16,511 nt of DNA from assembly GCA_019413955.1 (NCBI GenBank), contig DXMX01000011.1, positions 3,044 through 19,554 on the forward strand, given 5' to 3'. Within the stretch, counting starts at the first letter, position 1. Each line of letters starts with the position of its first letter. The DNA comes from Collinsella sp. (lineage in GTDB: Bacteria > Actinomycetota > Coriobacteriia > Coriobacteriales > Coriobacteriaceae). The notes below the pieces were generated by a model. That model saw only the letters and a program-made list of their open reading frames with translations, was not told the origin of the DNA and made no database searches. Shown piece after piece: positions 5,626 through 13,200 of the stretch. The position numbers were made by a program, and so were the translations under genes.

Positions 5626-6617
5626 TAATAATCCAGCTTCCACATGTAGCGGCGCGTCATGTAGTCCTTGTGGGTGACGGCAGAAAGCGCGCGCATATAC
5701 ACGTTGTTGAGGATCGGCGCAAAGATCAGGTGGTTGAAGTACTCGCTCACGCTGTCCTTGATGTCGTTGAGGCCGAGCTCCTTGGCGTCGAGCTGGTAGA
5801 CGCGCTCACCACCGTACTGGTTGACAAAGCGAATGCCGCGCTCGTCGTTGCAGCGGCTGCGGCCGACGCTGATGAGCTGGAACAGCGAGGTACGCTTGTC
5901 CAGGATCTCGAAGGGACCGTGGAAGAAGTCGCAGGTGTTGATGGTGCAGGAGTCGATCTGCAGCATCTCCTGCACGTTGCAGATGCTAAAGACGTAGGCG
6001 GCACCAAAGAGCGGGCCCTGAGCCATAACGTTGATGCAGGGCTTGTCGGCGTTCTGCTCGGCCCACTTGGCAGCGAGCGGACGGGTGTACTCGACAGCCT
6101 TGCGATAGATGGGGTCGACCAAGTCGAAGGCGGCCATAGCGGCCTCGTACTCGGCATAGCCCTCGGTCTGCTGCGTAAGCTCCATGGCGATCATGGTCAC
6201 GACGGCGGAGTTGGTGCGGCCCATGCAGGACTCATCGACGGCCAGGCTGTCATACTGGATCTTGTAGTCGCAGACTTCGGTGAGGCCGGACTCGTCGACA
6301 TAGATGGCGATGGTGCTGGCGCCGTGATCCTTGGCGACCTGGGCGGCGACGATGGTCTCCTTGGTGCCGCGCATGGACACGACGACGGCCAGGGTGTTCT
6401 CGTTGACGTAGGCAGGCGTGGCGTGCACGAACTCGTTGCTGGTGTAGCTGGAGCTCACGACCTGCGTGGCCTCGTGCTCCATAAAGTACTGGGCAGGATA
6501 GTTGCCGCCGTTGGATCCACCGGCGCCAATCCACACGACGCGCTTGATGCCGCCCTTGTCTGCCTTGTCAGCCAAAACCTGGGAGACGACGTCCTTAACC
6601 TGTTCCTGAGTAGTCAT
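5625..6617 (-). CDS. SIS-domain sugar isomerase, FrlB/GfrE-like 6-phosphate deglycase (copy 2, regulator-linked)
   Basis: A 330-residue cytoplasmic protein of the same family as the product of 177-1160, clearly diverged from it. It has a first SIS loop GAGGSNGGNY (31-40), a second loop SMRGTKETIV (81-90), and the motif NTCDFFHGPFEI (227-238). Glu217 and His233 keep the 16-residue spacing of the family's catalytic pair. The C-terminus RRYMWKLDY matches the other SIS protein. Where copy 1 reads GEYF before the catalytic His, this copy reads CDFF, which suggests a different substrate. The ATG at 6617 has GAAAGG about 10 bases upstream. The gene is transcribed away from the GntR/UTRA gene, like frlB-type genes beside FrlR-type regulators, and is probably its main target. 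In Salmonella's glucoselysine system two deglycases serve one Man-type PTS (from memory), which fits this layout. Amino-sugar isomerase remains possible. Confidence 0.82.
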   Translation of the reverse strand: MTTQEQVKDVVSQVLADKADKGGIKRVVWIGAGGSNGGNYPAQYFMEHEATQVVSSSYTSNEFVHATPAYVNENTLAVVVSMRGTKETIVAAQVAKDHGASTIAIYVDESGLTEVCDYKIQYDSLAVDESCMGRTNSAVVTMIAMELTQQTEGYAEYEAAMAAFDLVDPIYRKAVEYTRPLAAKWAEQNADKPCINVMAQGPLFGAAYVFSICNVQEMLQIDSCTINTCDFFHGPFEILDKRTSLFQLISVGRSRCNDERGIRFVNQYGGERVYQLDAKELGLNDIKDSVSEYFNHLIFAPILNNVYMRALSAVTHKDYMTRRYMWKLDY

Positions 6618-6655
6618 CGTGCATCAGCCTTTCTTCTCGTTTGATGCTCTCGATG

Positions 6656-6677
6656 GCATACAAGTTACATACATGTT
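6656..6677. promoter_or_regulatory. Operator-like repeat 1 in the divergent SIS-GntR region
   Basis: The plus strand reads CATACAAGTTACATACAT at 6657-6674 within a 22-bp unit that recurs at 6795-6816 with 2 differences in 22. A reversed partial copy, TTGTATGC, lies at 6695-6702. This copy is about 40 bp upstream of the SIS start, where a repressor would block the leftward promoter. A weak candidate, TCGACA then TAACTT with a 17-bp spacer, is on the minus strand here. The direct repeats fit a GntR/HutC-type operator. Confidence 0.6.
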
Positions 6678-6723
6678 TTGGTTATGTCGACTAGTTGTAT
6701 GCTATATTTGTCTTAGAAATTTT

Positions 6724-6755
6724 GCTGGTAAAGTTTTCGGCAAGCCATTACCAGC
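6724..6755 (+). terminator. Terminator-like hairpin in the GntR gene leader
   Basis: GCTGGTAA (6724-6731) and TTACCAGC (6748-6755) form a perfect 8-bp stem with a 16-base loop, followed by GGTTTTGTTGT. If transcription starts near the extended TGCTATATT box at 6700-6708, this would be an attenuator in the regulator's leader. If the promoter lies downstream of the hairpin, it has no such role. The U-tract is interrupted, hence moderate confidence. Confidence 0.4.
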
Positions 6756-6794
6756 GGTTTTGTTGTCATGTTGGATACATGCTTGGTTCAGTAA

Positions 6795-6816
6795 GCATAC
6801 AAGTTAGATACAGGTT
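6795..6816. promoter_or_regulatory. Operator-like repeat 2, overlapping the GntR translation start region
   Basis: CATACAAGTTAGATACAG (6796-6813) matches repeat 1 at 16 of 18 positions. It ends 6 bases before the ATG at 6823 and covers the place where the gene's ribosome site must be (only a weak CAGG is visible). Binding here would repress the regulator's own expression, so autoregulation is likely. Confidence 0.6.
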
Positions 6817-6822
6817 GTTCGC

Positions 6823-7545
6823 ATGATCACTTCGTCAAAAAAGAACTTGGCCCAATACGAGCGTCTGGCGGGTACGCTGCGCGACCGCATCGCCGCCGGC
6901 GTCTACGCGCGCGAAGACAAGCTGCCGTCCGAGATGGAACTCATGGACGAATCGGGGCTGTCGCGCAGCACCGTGCGCCACGCGCTTAAGGTGTTAGTTG
7001 ACGAGGGCCTGGTGCGCACCGAGCGCGGACGTGGCGCCTTTGTGGCCGACACGCCAGCGCTCCACGAGAACAACCTGGTGTTTTCGAGCTACACGGCACA
7101 GGTACAGGGCCAGGGCATGAAGCCCACCACGCGCACCGTGGACTCGGGCTTTGCCAAGGCGGCCGGCAGCATAGCTAAGTTCTTTGACGCCGCCGTGGGC
7201 AGCAAGCTCGTCAAACTTGTCCGCCTGCGTTACCTGGACGATGCGCCGCTGTGCCTGGAAACCACCTATCTACCACCGAGCTTTGAGGCACTCATCGATC
7301 GCGATATCAACGGTTCGCTCTACGCCACGCTGCGCCAAGAATTCCATCGCGCGCCGGCACAGGGACATAAGACCTTTGAGGTGTGCTATGCCTCGCAAAA
7401 CGAGGCGTTTTTGCTCAACGTTGAGCGTGGGCAGGCGCTGATCTTGATCACCGACTACGTCTACGACACCGACGGCCACCCGCTCCATATCTCCAAGCGT
7501 ATCCAGCGCACCGACCGCGCCAAATACACCGAGCCAATCGGCTAA
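6823..7545 (+). CDS. GntR-family (HutC/UTRA) transcriptional regulator
   Basis: A 240-residue regulator. Residues about 10-76 are a winged helix-turn-helix of the GntR type, with LPSEMELMDESGLSRSTVRH (34-53) and the wing GLVRTERGRGAFVA (62-75). Residues about 90-235 form a UTRA ligand domain, with matches to the family at LVKLVRLRYLDDAPLCLETT (129-148) and near the end (GHPLHISKRIQRTDRAKY). UTRA regulators typically bind the phosphorylated sugar or amine made by the pathway they control; E. coli FrlR, which controls the fructoselysine operon, is of this type. The gene diverges from the SIS gene at 5625, and the 205-bp gap holds two 22-bp operator-like repeats, one just before this start. The most likely role is substrate-induced repressor (or activator) of the SIS gene and perhaps of the EamA and PTS genes. 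The stop codon overlaps the palindromic repeat at 7544. Confidence 0.92.
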   Translation: MITSSKKNLAQYERLAGTLRDRIAAGVYAREDKLPSEMELMDESGLSRSTVRHALKVLVDEGLVRTERGRGAFVADTPALHENNLVFSSYTAQVQGQGMKPTTRTVDSGFAKAAGSIAKFFDAAVGSKLVKLVRLRYLDDAPLCLETTYLPPSFEALIDRDINGSLYATLRQEFHRAPAQGHKTFEVCYASQNEAFLLNVERGQALILITDYVYDTDGHPLHISKRIQRTDRAKYTEPIG

Positions 7546-7580
7546 CCTGCCAAAATAAACCTGTCCCTAAATGGTAGGTT
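7544..7580. repeat. Dispersed palindromic element, copy 2, at a convergent gene junction
   Basis: A 37-base element inverted relative to the one at 31-66 (31 of 36 positions identical). AACCTGCCA and TGGTAGGTT pair over nine positions with one G-T wobble. It contains the last two bases of the GntR stop codon at one end and the GNAT stop codon with about four codons at the other, and so fills the entire gap between these convergent genes. It may act as a bidirectional 3' boundary, though T-runs are weak. Confidence 0.75.
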
Positions 7581-8157
7581 TGGGGAGGTCGGGGAACCAG
7601 GTTGGTTTGGGTTGGTTGGGCGTGCGCTCGGCCAGGACCAACTCCATCCAGCACATGTCGTACCAGCGGCCGAACTTTTGGGCACAGCGATCGAAGGCGC
7701 CCACCAAGCGATATCCCATATGGGCATGGAAGTCCTGGCTATTGTGCGTTAGATACTCGTCGTCCTTGTCGTGCGGCACGGCGATGAGCGCGCACATATT
7801 GGTGATGCCCATCGCGATCAGGCACTGCTTGAGCGCATCGTGCAGCTTGCGACCCAGCCCGCCATGGCGCACATCGCGTGCCAGGTAGATCGACGTCTCG
7901 ACCGACCAGTCGTATGCCTCGCGGCTGTTAAGCGGACTCACGTAGGCATAGCCTACCGGACGCCCGTCCAACTCCATCACCAAATACGGATAGCGCTTGA
8001 GCGTACGCTCAATACGCCCGGCGAACTCCTCAACGCTCGGCACCTCGTATTCGCAGGTAATCGCCGTCTGGCGCACATACGGCTCATAGATGGCAAGCAA
8101 CGCCGGCGCATCATCGGGCGTCGCCAGGCGAATCGTCGGCTCGGACATCTCGGTCAT
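7567..8157 (-). CDS. GNAT N-acetyltransferase (phosphinothricin/methionine-sulfoximine acetyltransferase-like)
   Basis: A 196-residue cytoplasmic acetyltransferase using acetyl-CoA. It opens with the family pattern TIRLATPDDAPALLAIYEPYV (8-28), has the acetyl-CoA pyrophosphate loop R97-HG-G100-L-G102 followed by a helix, and ends the domain with YRLVGAFDRCAQKFGRWYDM, as in the Pat/Bar/MnaT group that acetylates small amines such as methionine derivatives and phosphinothricin. The ATG at 8157 follows GGGGGAAGGG; the TTG at 8175 is less likely. The last 18 or so residues (PNQPKPTWFPDLPKPTI region) are Pro-rich, unlike the family, and are encoded by G/T-rich DNA that leads into the palindromic repeat at 7544-7580. 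The C-terminus may have been replaced or extended by an insertion there. True substrate unknown. Confidence 0.88.
   Translation of the reverse strand: MTEMSEPTIRLATPDDAPALLAIYEPYVRQTAITCEYEVPSVEEFAGRIERTLKRYPYLVMELDGRPVGYAYVSPLNSREAYDWSVETSIYLARDVRHGGLGRKLHDALKQCLIAMGITNMCALIAVPHDKDDEYLTHNSQDFHAHMGYRLVGAFDRCAQKFGRWYDMCWMELVLAERTPNQPKPTWFPDLPKPTI
7600..7620 (+). other. G-rich tract able to form a two-tetrad quadruplex
   Basis: The plus strand has five closely spaced runs of two or three G separated by T-rich links (GGTTGGTTTGGGTTGG and on), near-identical in form to the thrombin-binding DNA aptamer fold. Further G-runs (GGGG at 7582-7585 and 7591-7594) lie beside it. It encodes the Pro-rich tail of the GNAT protein on the other strand and sits just downstream of the GntR gene. 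Confidence 0.45.
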
Positions 8158-8173
8158 ACAACCCTTCCCCCTC

Positions 8174-8216
8174 AAAAACAGAGGCCGCCTTGCGCCAAAC
8201 CCAGCGCAAGGCGGCC
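8174..8216 (-). terminator. Intrinsic terminator of the threonine aldolase gene
   Basis: GGCCGCCTTGCGC (8183-8195) and GCGCAAGGCGGCC (8204-8216) form a perfect 13-bp stem with an 8-base loop. On the minus strand it is followed by TCTGTTTTTG. It begins 19 bases after the aldolase stop and separates that gene from the GNAT gene, which therefore needs its own promoter or readthrough. Confidence 0.85.
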
Positions 8217-8234
8217 CCCCGTCATTACATCAGG

Positions 8235-9260
8235 CTACAGGACAGCCGCCAACGCGTCGATATCCTCCTGCGTCGTGGCCCAGCTGGTGCAAAAGCGCAC
8301 CACCGTGTGGGTCTCGTCGTACTTTTCCCAGTACTCGATCGCCGCATGCTCGCGAATGCGCGCCATGTCCTCGTTGGGCAGAATCACGAACTGCTGGTTA
8401 GTCGGCGTCTCCAAGAAGAACCGGTAGCCGTGCTCGTGCAGCACGCGACGAAGCGCCTGCGCGGTTTCGATCGCCTGACGGCCAATCTCAAAATACAGGC
8501 CGTCGGTAAAGAGCGCCTCAAACTGAACGCCCGTCAGACGGCCCTTGGCCAGCAGCGCTCCGTGCTGCTTAATGCGCGGAATGGGGTGTGCCGGAGCGTG
8601 CATGCCGCAAAACACCACGGCCTCGCCGCAAAGCGCGCCGCACTTGGTGCCGCCAATGTAGAACACGTCGCACAGCTGCGCCAGCTCGGGCAGGGTAATG
8701 TCGCACTCATCGGCCGCCAGCGCATAGGCCAGACGGGCGCCATCCACAAACAGCGGAATCTGGCGCTTCTGGCACACCGCATGAATCGCCGCAAGCTCGG
8801 CGGCGGAGTACAGCGTGCCGTACTCGGTCGATAGGCTCACGTACACGGCACCTGGGAACACCGTGTGCTCGTAGCTCTCGTTTTCGTAAAACACCTGGAT
8901 ATAGCTGTCGAGATCCTCGGCATGCATCTTGCCCTCGTAGCCGGGAATGGTAAGCACCTTGTGGCCGCCAAACTCGATGGCACCCGCCTCGTGGCAGGCA
9001 ACGTGGCCGGTCTCGGCTGCAACGACGCCCTCGTAGGGCGCAAGCAGCATGTCAATCACCGTCGCGTTGGCCTGTGTGCCGCCCACCAGAAAAAACACGT
9101 CGGCATCGGGTACCTGACAGGCCTCACGAATGAGCTGCTTGGCACGCTCGGTGTGCGCATCGGTACCGTAGCCGGGCTGCGGCTCCATATTGGTGTCGAC
9201 GAGCGCCTGCAGCACTGCCGGATGTGCGCCGTGAGAATAGTCATTGTTGAACGCGAGCAT
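8235..9260 (-). CDS. ltaE: Threonine aldolase family protein (low-specificity L-threonine aldolase)
   Basis: A 341-residue PLP enzyme of fold type I. The reaction in the family is cleavage of threonine or allo-threonine to glycine and acetaldehyde. Seen here: the N-terminal substrate region NNDYSHGAHP (5-14), LVGGTQANATV (58-68) that holds the PLP phosphate, ETGHVACHEAGA (83-94) with the ring-stacking His, FVDGARL (171-177) with Asp173 for the PLP ring nitrogen, and FYIGGTKCGAL (200-210) with the Schiff-base Lys206. Length is normal. The ATG at 9260 follows GAGAGGA. It lies 45 bp after the PAP2 gene and ends in a strong terminator, so it is probably the last gene of an mfd-PAP2-aldolase transcript. 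The exact specificity (L- versus allo-threonine, or phenylserine) cannot be read. Confidence 0.9.
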   Translation of the reverse strand: MLAFNNDYSHGAHPAVLQALVDTNMEPQPGYGTDAHTERAKQLIREACQVPDADVFFLVGGTQANATVIDMLLAPYEGVVAAETGHVACHEAGAIEFGGHKVLTIPGYEGKMHAEDLDSYIQVFYENESYEHTVFPGAVYVSLSTEYGTLYSAAELAAIHAVCQKRQIPLFVDGARLAYALAADECDITLPELAQLCDVFYIGGTKCGALCGEAVVFCGMHAPAHPIPRIKQHGALLAKGRLTGVQFEALFTDGLYFEIGRQAIETAQALRRVLHEHGYRFFLETPTNQQFVILPNEDMARIREHAAIEYWEKYDETHTVVRFCTSWATTQEDIDALAAVL

Positions 9261-9305
9261 GGTAATCCTCTCTAGCCGGGCACGAGCCCGATGATTCAGA
9301 TGGGG

Positions 9306-10169
9306 CTATTGTACGCCGCCCGGATAGGCAATGCGCGCGGCAAGGCACTCGAGCGCCAGCACCAAGGCAAAGCCGCAGCTCACGTCACTCAAAAAGTGTG
9401 CGCCGATCACGATGCGACCAAAGGCGACGAGCGCTGCAACCACAGCGGCGACCCAAAAGACCACGCGGCGGCGCGACGGCTTTTCCTTAAAGGCCGCCGC
9501 GGGAAGCCCGGCGAGCATAAGGCCGATCGCCGCGTGCGCCGTGTGTCCGCTCGCAAACGACTTAAAGCCGTCCTTGATCACGCCGGCGGCGATATAGGCC
9601 CACTTGTCGGGGTTGCCGATCACCCACCACGGCTGAAAATTGAGCCCCGGCGTGACCTCGATCACGCGCATGCGCGGGCGCGACCACAGCGGCTTGACGA
9701 TCACGTTGAGGATAATGGCCTGAGCGACCCACACGGCAAGCACCATCAACGCCCAGCGCGTGAGATCGTCGGGCGCGGTGTCGCGCGTAAGGCGATAGGC
9801 GATGAGGTTGGCCGCGATGACCAGCACAAACGTCAGCACCAACTGAACCACGATGAGTTTGCCGCCAACCCGCAGGGACGAAACGATCTCGTAGCCGACC
9901 AGGCCCACGTTGACCAGAACGCCCAGCACGGCGAGCCATTTGCTCCCCCTGGAGTCGGGACGCACCGCGCGTACGAGCATAACGCCTGCGACGCTCGCCG
10001 TCAGCTCAAACGGCAGCTCGCCGGCGGCCTCGATAAAGCGGCCGTACATGCTGGCGATGTTGAACAGCGCGCTCGAGATCTGGTAATCGAAGAAGCTGCC
10101 CACGCCCAGACAAAGGCACAGAACGACCGCGATAGCGGCGGCGTCTTTCTTGTAGATGTACCCGAACAT
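9306..10169 (-). CDS. PAP2-superfamily membrane phosphatase
   Basis: An integral membrane protein of 287 residues with about six hydrophobic segments. It carries the type 2 phosphatidic acid phosphatase signature: KPLWSRPR (159-166) as motif 1, SFASGHT (204-210) as motif 2 with Ser207-Gly208-His209 (the usual Pro is Ala), and GRIVIGAHFLSD (251-262) as motif 3 with Arg252, His258 and Asp262. Members dephosphorylate lipid phosphates such as phosphatidic acid or undecaprenyl pyrophosphate at the membrane. A long hydrophobic stretch (about 76-155) lies before motif 1. The ATG at 10169 has AAAGGAAAG upstream; the frame continues to 10238 without a ribosome site. It lies 81 bp after mfd and 45 bp before the aldolase gene. 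Substrate unknown. Confidence 0.88.
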   Translation of the reverse strand: MFGYIYKKDAAAIAVVLCLCLGVGSFFDYQISSALFNIASMYGRFIEAAGELPFELTASVAGVMLVRAVRPDSRGSKWLAVLGVLVNVGLVGYEIVSSLRVGGKLIVVQLVLTFVLVIAANLIAYRLTRDTAPDDLTRWALMVLAVWVAQAIILNVIVKPLWSRPRMRVIEVTPGLNFQPWWVIGNPDKWAYIAAGVIKDGFKSFASGHTAHAAIGLMLAGLPAAAFKEKPSRRRVVFWVAAVVAALVAFGRIVIGAHFLSDVSCGFALVLALECLAARIAYPGGVQ

Positions 10170-10209
10170 GCTTTCCTTTCCATCGGGCGAAGTTTTCAAC
10201 CTGCAACGT

Positions 10210-10236
10210 GGCGGGGCAAAGAATCCTTGTCCCGCC
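10210..10236. other. Hairpin in the mfd-PAP2 gap
   Basis: GGCGGG (10210-10215) and CCCGCC (10231-10236) pair, with CAA/TTG pairing possible inside. No T-run follows on the minus strand, so transcription from mfd may pass into the PAP2 gene. The rest of this 81-bp gap shows nothing else of note. Confidence 0.4.
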
Positions 10237-10250
10237 AAGCCACCTACCTG

Positions 10251-13200
10251 TTATTCATCATCGCTGGCACCCAGCTGCTGCAGCAGCATGAGGGCTGCTG
10301 CCACGGGACCGGCCTCGTCGTTGGCGTCGAGACCGCGGCCCAGGCCGCTGCCCACACCGGCGCCCGCCTTGTAGGGCACCGACAGCTTGCGGCTCTTGGG
10401 AAAGTTCACCGCGCCATAGCGGGTCTTTAGTTCAAAGGCCACCTTCTTGGGCACGTCGACGCCCAAAAACGTGATACGCCCACCGCTGAGCGTGACGCTC
10501 TCGAGCCCCAGGCGCTCGCCGCGAATACGGATGCGCGCGCGGTTGAACAGGTTGAGTCCCGCCAACGGCAGCTCGCCATGCGCGGCCTCGGTCTCTTCCT
10601 GCACCTCATCGATGCTCTCCAGGTCCTCGGCCGCTGCGAGCTTACGGTACACGAGCACGCGCTGATCCACCGCCGGCAGGTACTCCTCGGACAAGAAGTA
10701 GTCGGCCGGCAGGTTAATGCCCACGCTCGCCGCCTCCACGCCGGCATCGTCGTCACCGCGTGCCTCTGCCACGGCCTGGCCCAGCATCTGCGTAAACAGG
10801 TCAAAGCCCACGCTCGACAGGTTGCCGTGCTGCTCGGCGCCCATAAGCGAGCCGGCGCCGCGGATCTCCAGGTCGCGCATGGCGATGCGCATGCCGCTGC
10901 CCAGGTCCTGGAACTCGGAAAGTGCAGTCAGGCGTGCCGTTGCCTCCTCGGTAAGTGGCAGCTCGCCGGGGAACATAAAGTACGCGTATGCCTGCGTGGC
11001 CGAGCGGCCCACGCGGCCCTTAAGCTGGTAAAGCTGTGCCAGACCCAGACGCTGCGAGTCTTCGATGATCAGTGTGTTGGCGGTCGCGTTGTCGATGCCG
11101 CTCTCCACGATGGTCGTGGCGATGAGCACGTCGATCTTTTTGGTCGCGAACTCGATCATCACGTCCTCGACCTCGCGCGGGCTCATCTTGCCGTGCGCCA
11201 CGCCCACGCGCGCCTCGGGCGCGGCCTCGTGCACGCGCGCCACGGCGTCGTCGATAGTCTTGACGCGATTGGACACGTAATACACCTGTCCGCCGCGACC
11301 CACCTCCAGACGAATCGCCGCACTCACCACGTCGGGGTCGTACTCCCCCACGTGCACAATGACGGGACGACGCCCGGTCGGCGGCGTGGTGATCAGGCTC
11401 ATGTCGCGCACGCCGCTCGTGGCCATCTGCATGGTTCGCGGAATAGGCGTTGCCGAGAGCGTGAGCACGTCGATTTGCTCGCGCAGGTTTTTGAGCTGCT
11501 CCTTGTGCTGCACGCCAAAACGCTGCTCCTCGTCGATGATCACCAGGCCCAGGTTCTTGGGGTTCACATCGGCCGAAAGCAGGCGGTGCGTGCCGATAAG
11601 CACGTCAATCGCGCCCTCGGCAAACGCCTTGAGTGCGCGCTTTTGCTGCGCCGGCGTACGGAAGCGGCTGAGAACCTCGACCTCAAGGCCAAACGGGGCA
11701 AAGCGTTCAAAGAACGTCTCGTAGTGCTGCTGGGCCAGAATGGTCGTGGGGCAGAGCACCATGACCTGGCGGCCGGAGTCCACGCACTTAAAGGCCGCGC
11801 GCAGGGCGACCTCGGTCTTGCCGAAGCCCACGTCGCCGCAGAGCAGGCGGTCCATGGGCTTGGGCGCCTCCATGTCAGCCTTGATGTCGGCGATAGCCTC
11901 CAGCTGGTCGCGCGTCTCGTCGTAGGGGAAGCTCTCCTCCATCTCGATCTGCTCGGGCGTATCGGGCGGGCAGGCGATACCGGTAATCGACGAGCGACGC
12001 GTATACAAATCGACCAGGTCAAACGCCAGCTTTTTGGCGTTCTTGCGCGCCTTGTTGGTGGCACGTGTCCAGTCGGCGGTGTTGAGCCTGGTCAGGCGCG
12101 GCTTGTCGCCGTCGGGGCCAACATAGCGCGTGATGCGGTCGACCTGCTCGAGCGGCACGTAGAGCTTGTCGCCGTCGGCATATTCCAGCAAAAAGTAGTC
12201 GCGTTCCTTGCCGCCCACTTCCTGGCGCGCGATCTCGCTAAAGAGCGCGATGCCATGCGTTGCGTGCACCACGTAGTCGCCCGGCTTAAACGGGAAGGTG
12301 ATCTGCGTAATGTCAACCTTGCGGCGGCTGCGCGCGCAATTGGCATCCATGCGGGCGTTGAGGTCGGCGATCGAGAACACGGCCAGGTTGGCATCGGGCA
12401 CCACCACGCCCTGCGGCAGAGCGGCATCGACAAAGGTCACGCGTCCGCGCGAGATGGTGGGCACGGCGACACCGGCGGCAGCCTGGGCGGCACCCGCCTC
12501 GAGCGAGCGGGCGTTAAGCGCGTCGGCCTTGCGCTCGCGAATGGAAGCATGGGCCTCCTGGCGGGCGGCACGGTCGGCAGAATCCGCCGCCGCCACGCGT
12601 ACACGGTCACCGATAACACCGGCGTTTTCGGGCGCGGCCGTCAGTGACTCCTCAAAGGTTATGCCCTCGTCGCCAAAGGTGAGCTCCATCGACTCGCGCG
12701 CACCGCGGTCGGGGATGGCAAACACGCAGGCATAGCGCTTGCCCACGACCTCCTGGATACGCGTCATAAAGCGATTGTCCGAGCCCGCAATGGCCGGCTG
12801 CTCAATCTTGAGCTCGGCCGTCACCGCACCACCGGCACGGATGAGGCTCACATAGTTCAGGCGCTGCTGGGCACCAAAATCGAGCTGTTGGGCACGCACG
12901 TACAGACCATCCAGGCGGTCAATCCCTGCCTCGCCGGCACGCGCCTCGATATCCTCGTAGGCGCGCAGACAGTCGTCGAACAGCGAGCGCGGCTCGGACA
13001 GGACCACGAGCGCCTTGCCGCTCACGTGTGCCAGCGGGCTCACGGTCTGGCCGTACATCACCGGCAAAAAGCGGTCGAGCTCGGGCGTGACGATGCGCGC
13101 ATCCACCATCTCGAGCAGCGCCGCCAGTTTGCTGTCGTCCTGGCTGGCGCGATAGAGCGCCACATGCATGTTGTGGACCGCCTCGTCGGTAAGCGCCAGC

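Noticed and set aside
10578..12647. Long plus-strand open frame (689 codons) opposite mfd
   Set aside because: It is antisense to the well-conserved Mfd protein, has the His/Ala/Arg/Leu-rich composition of a GC-rich shadow frame, no ribosome site and no recognisable domain.
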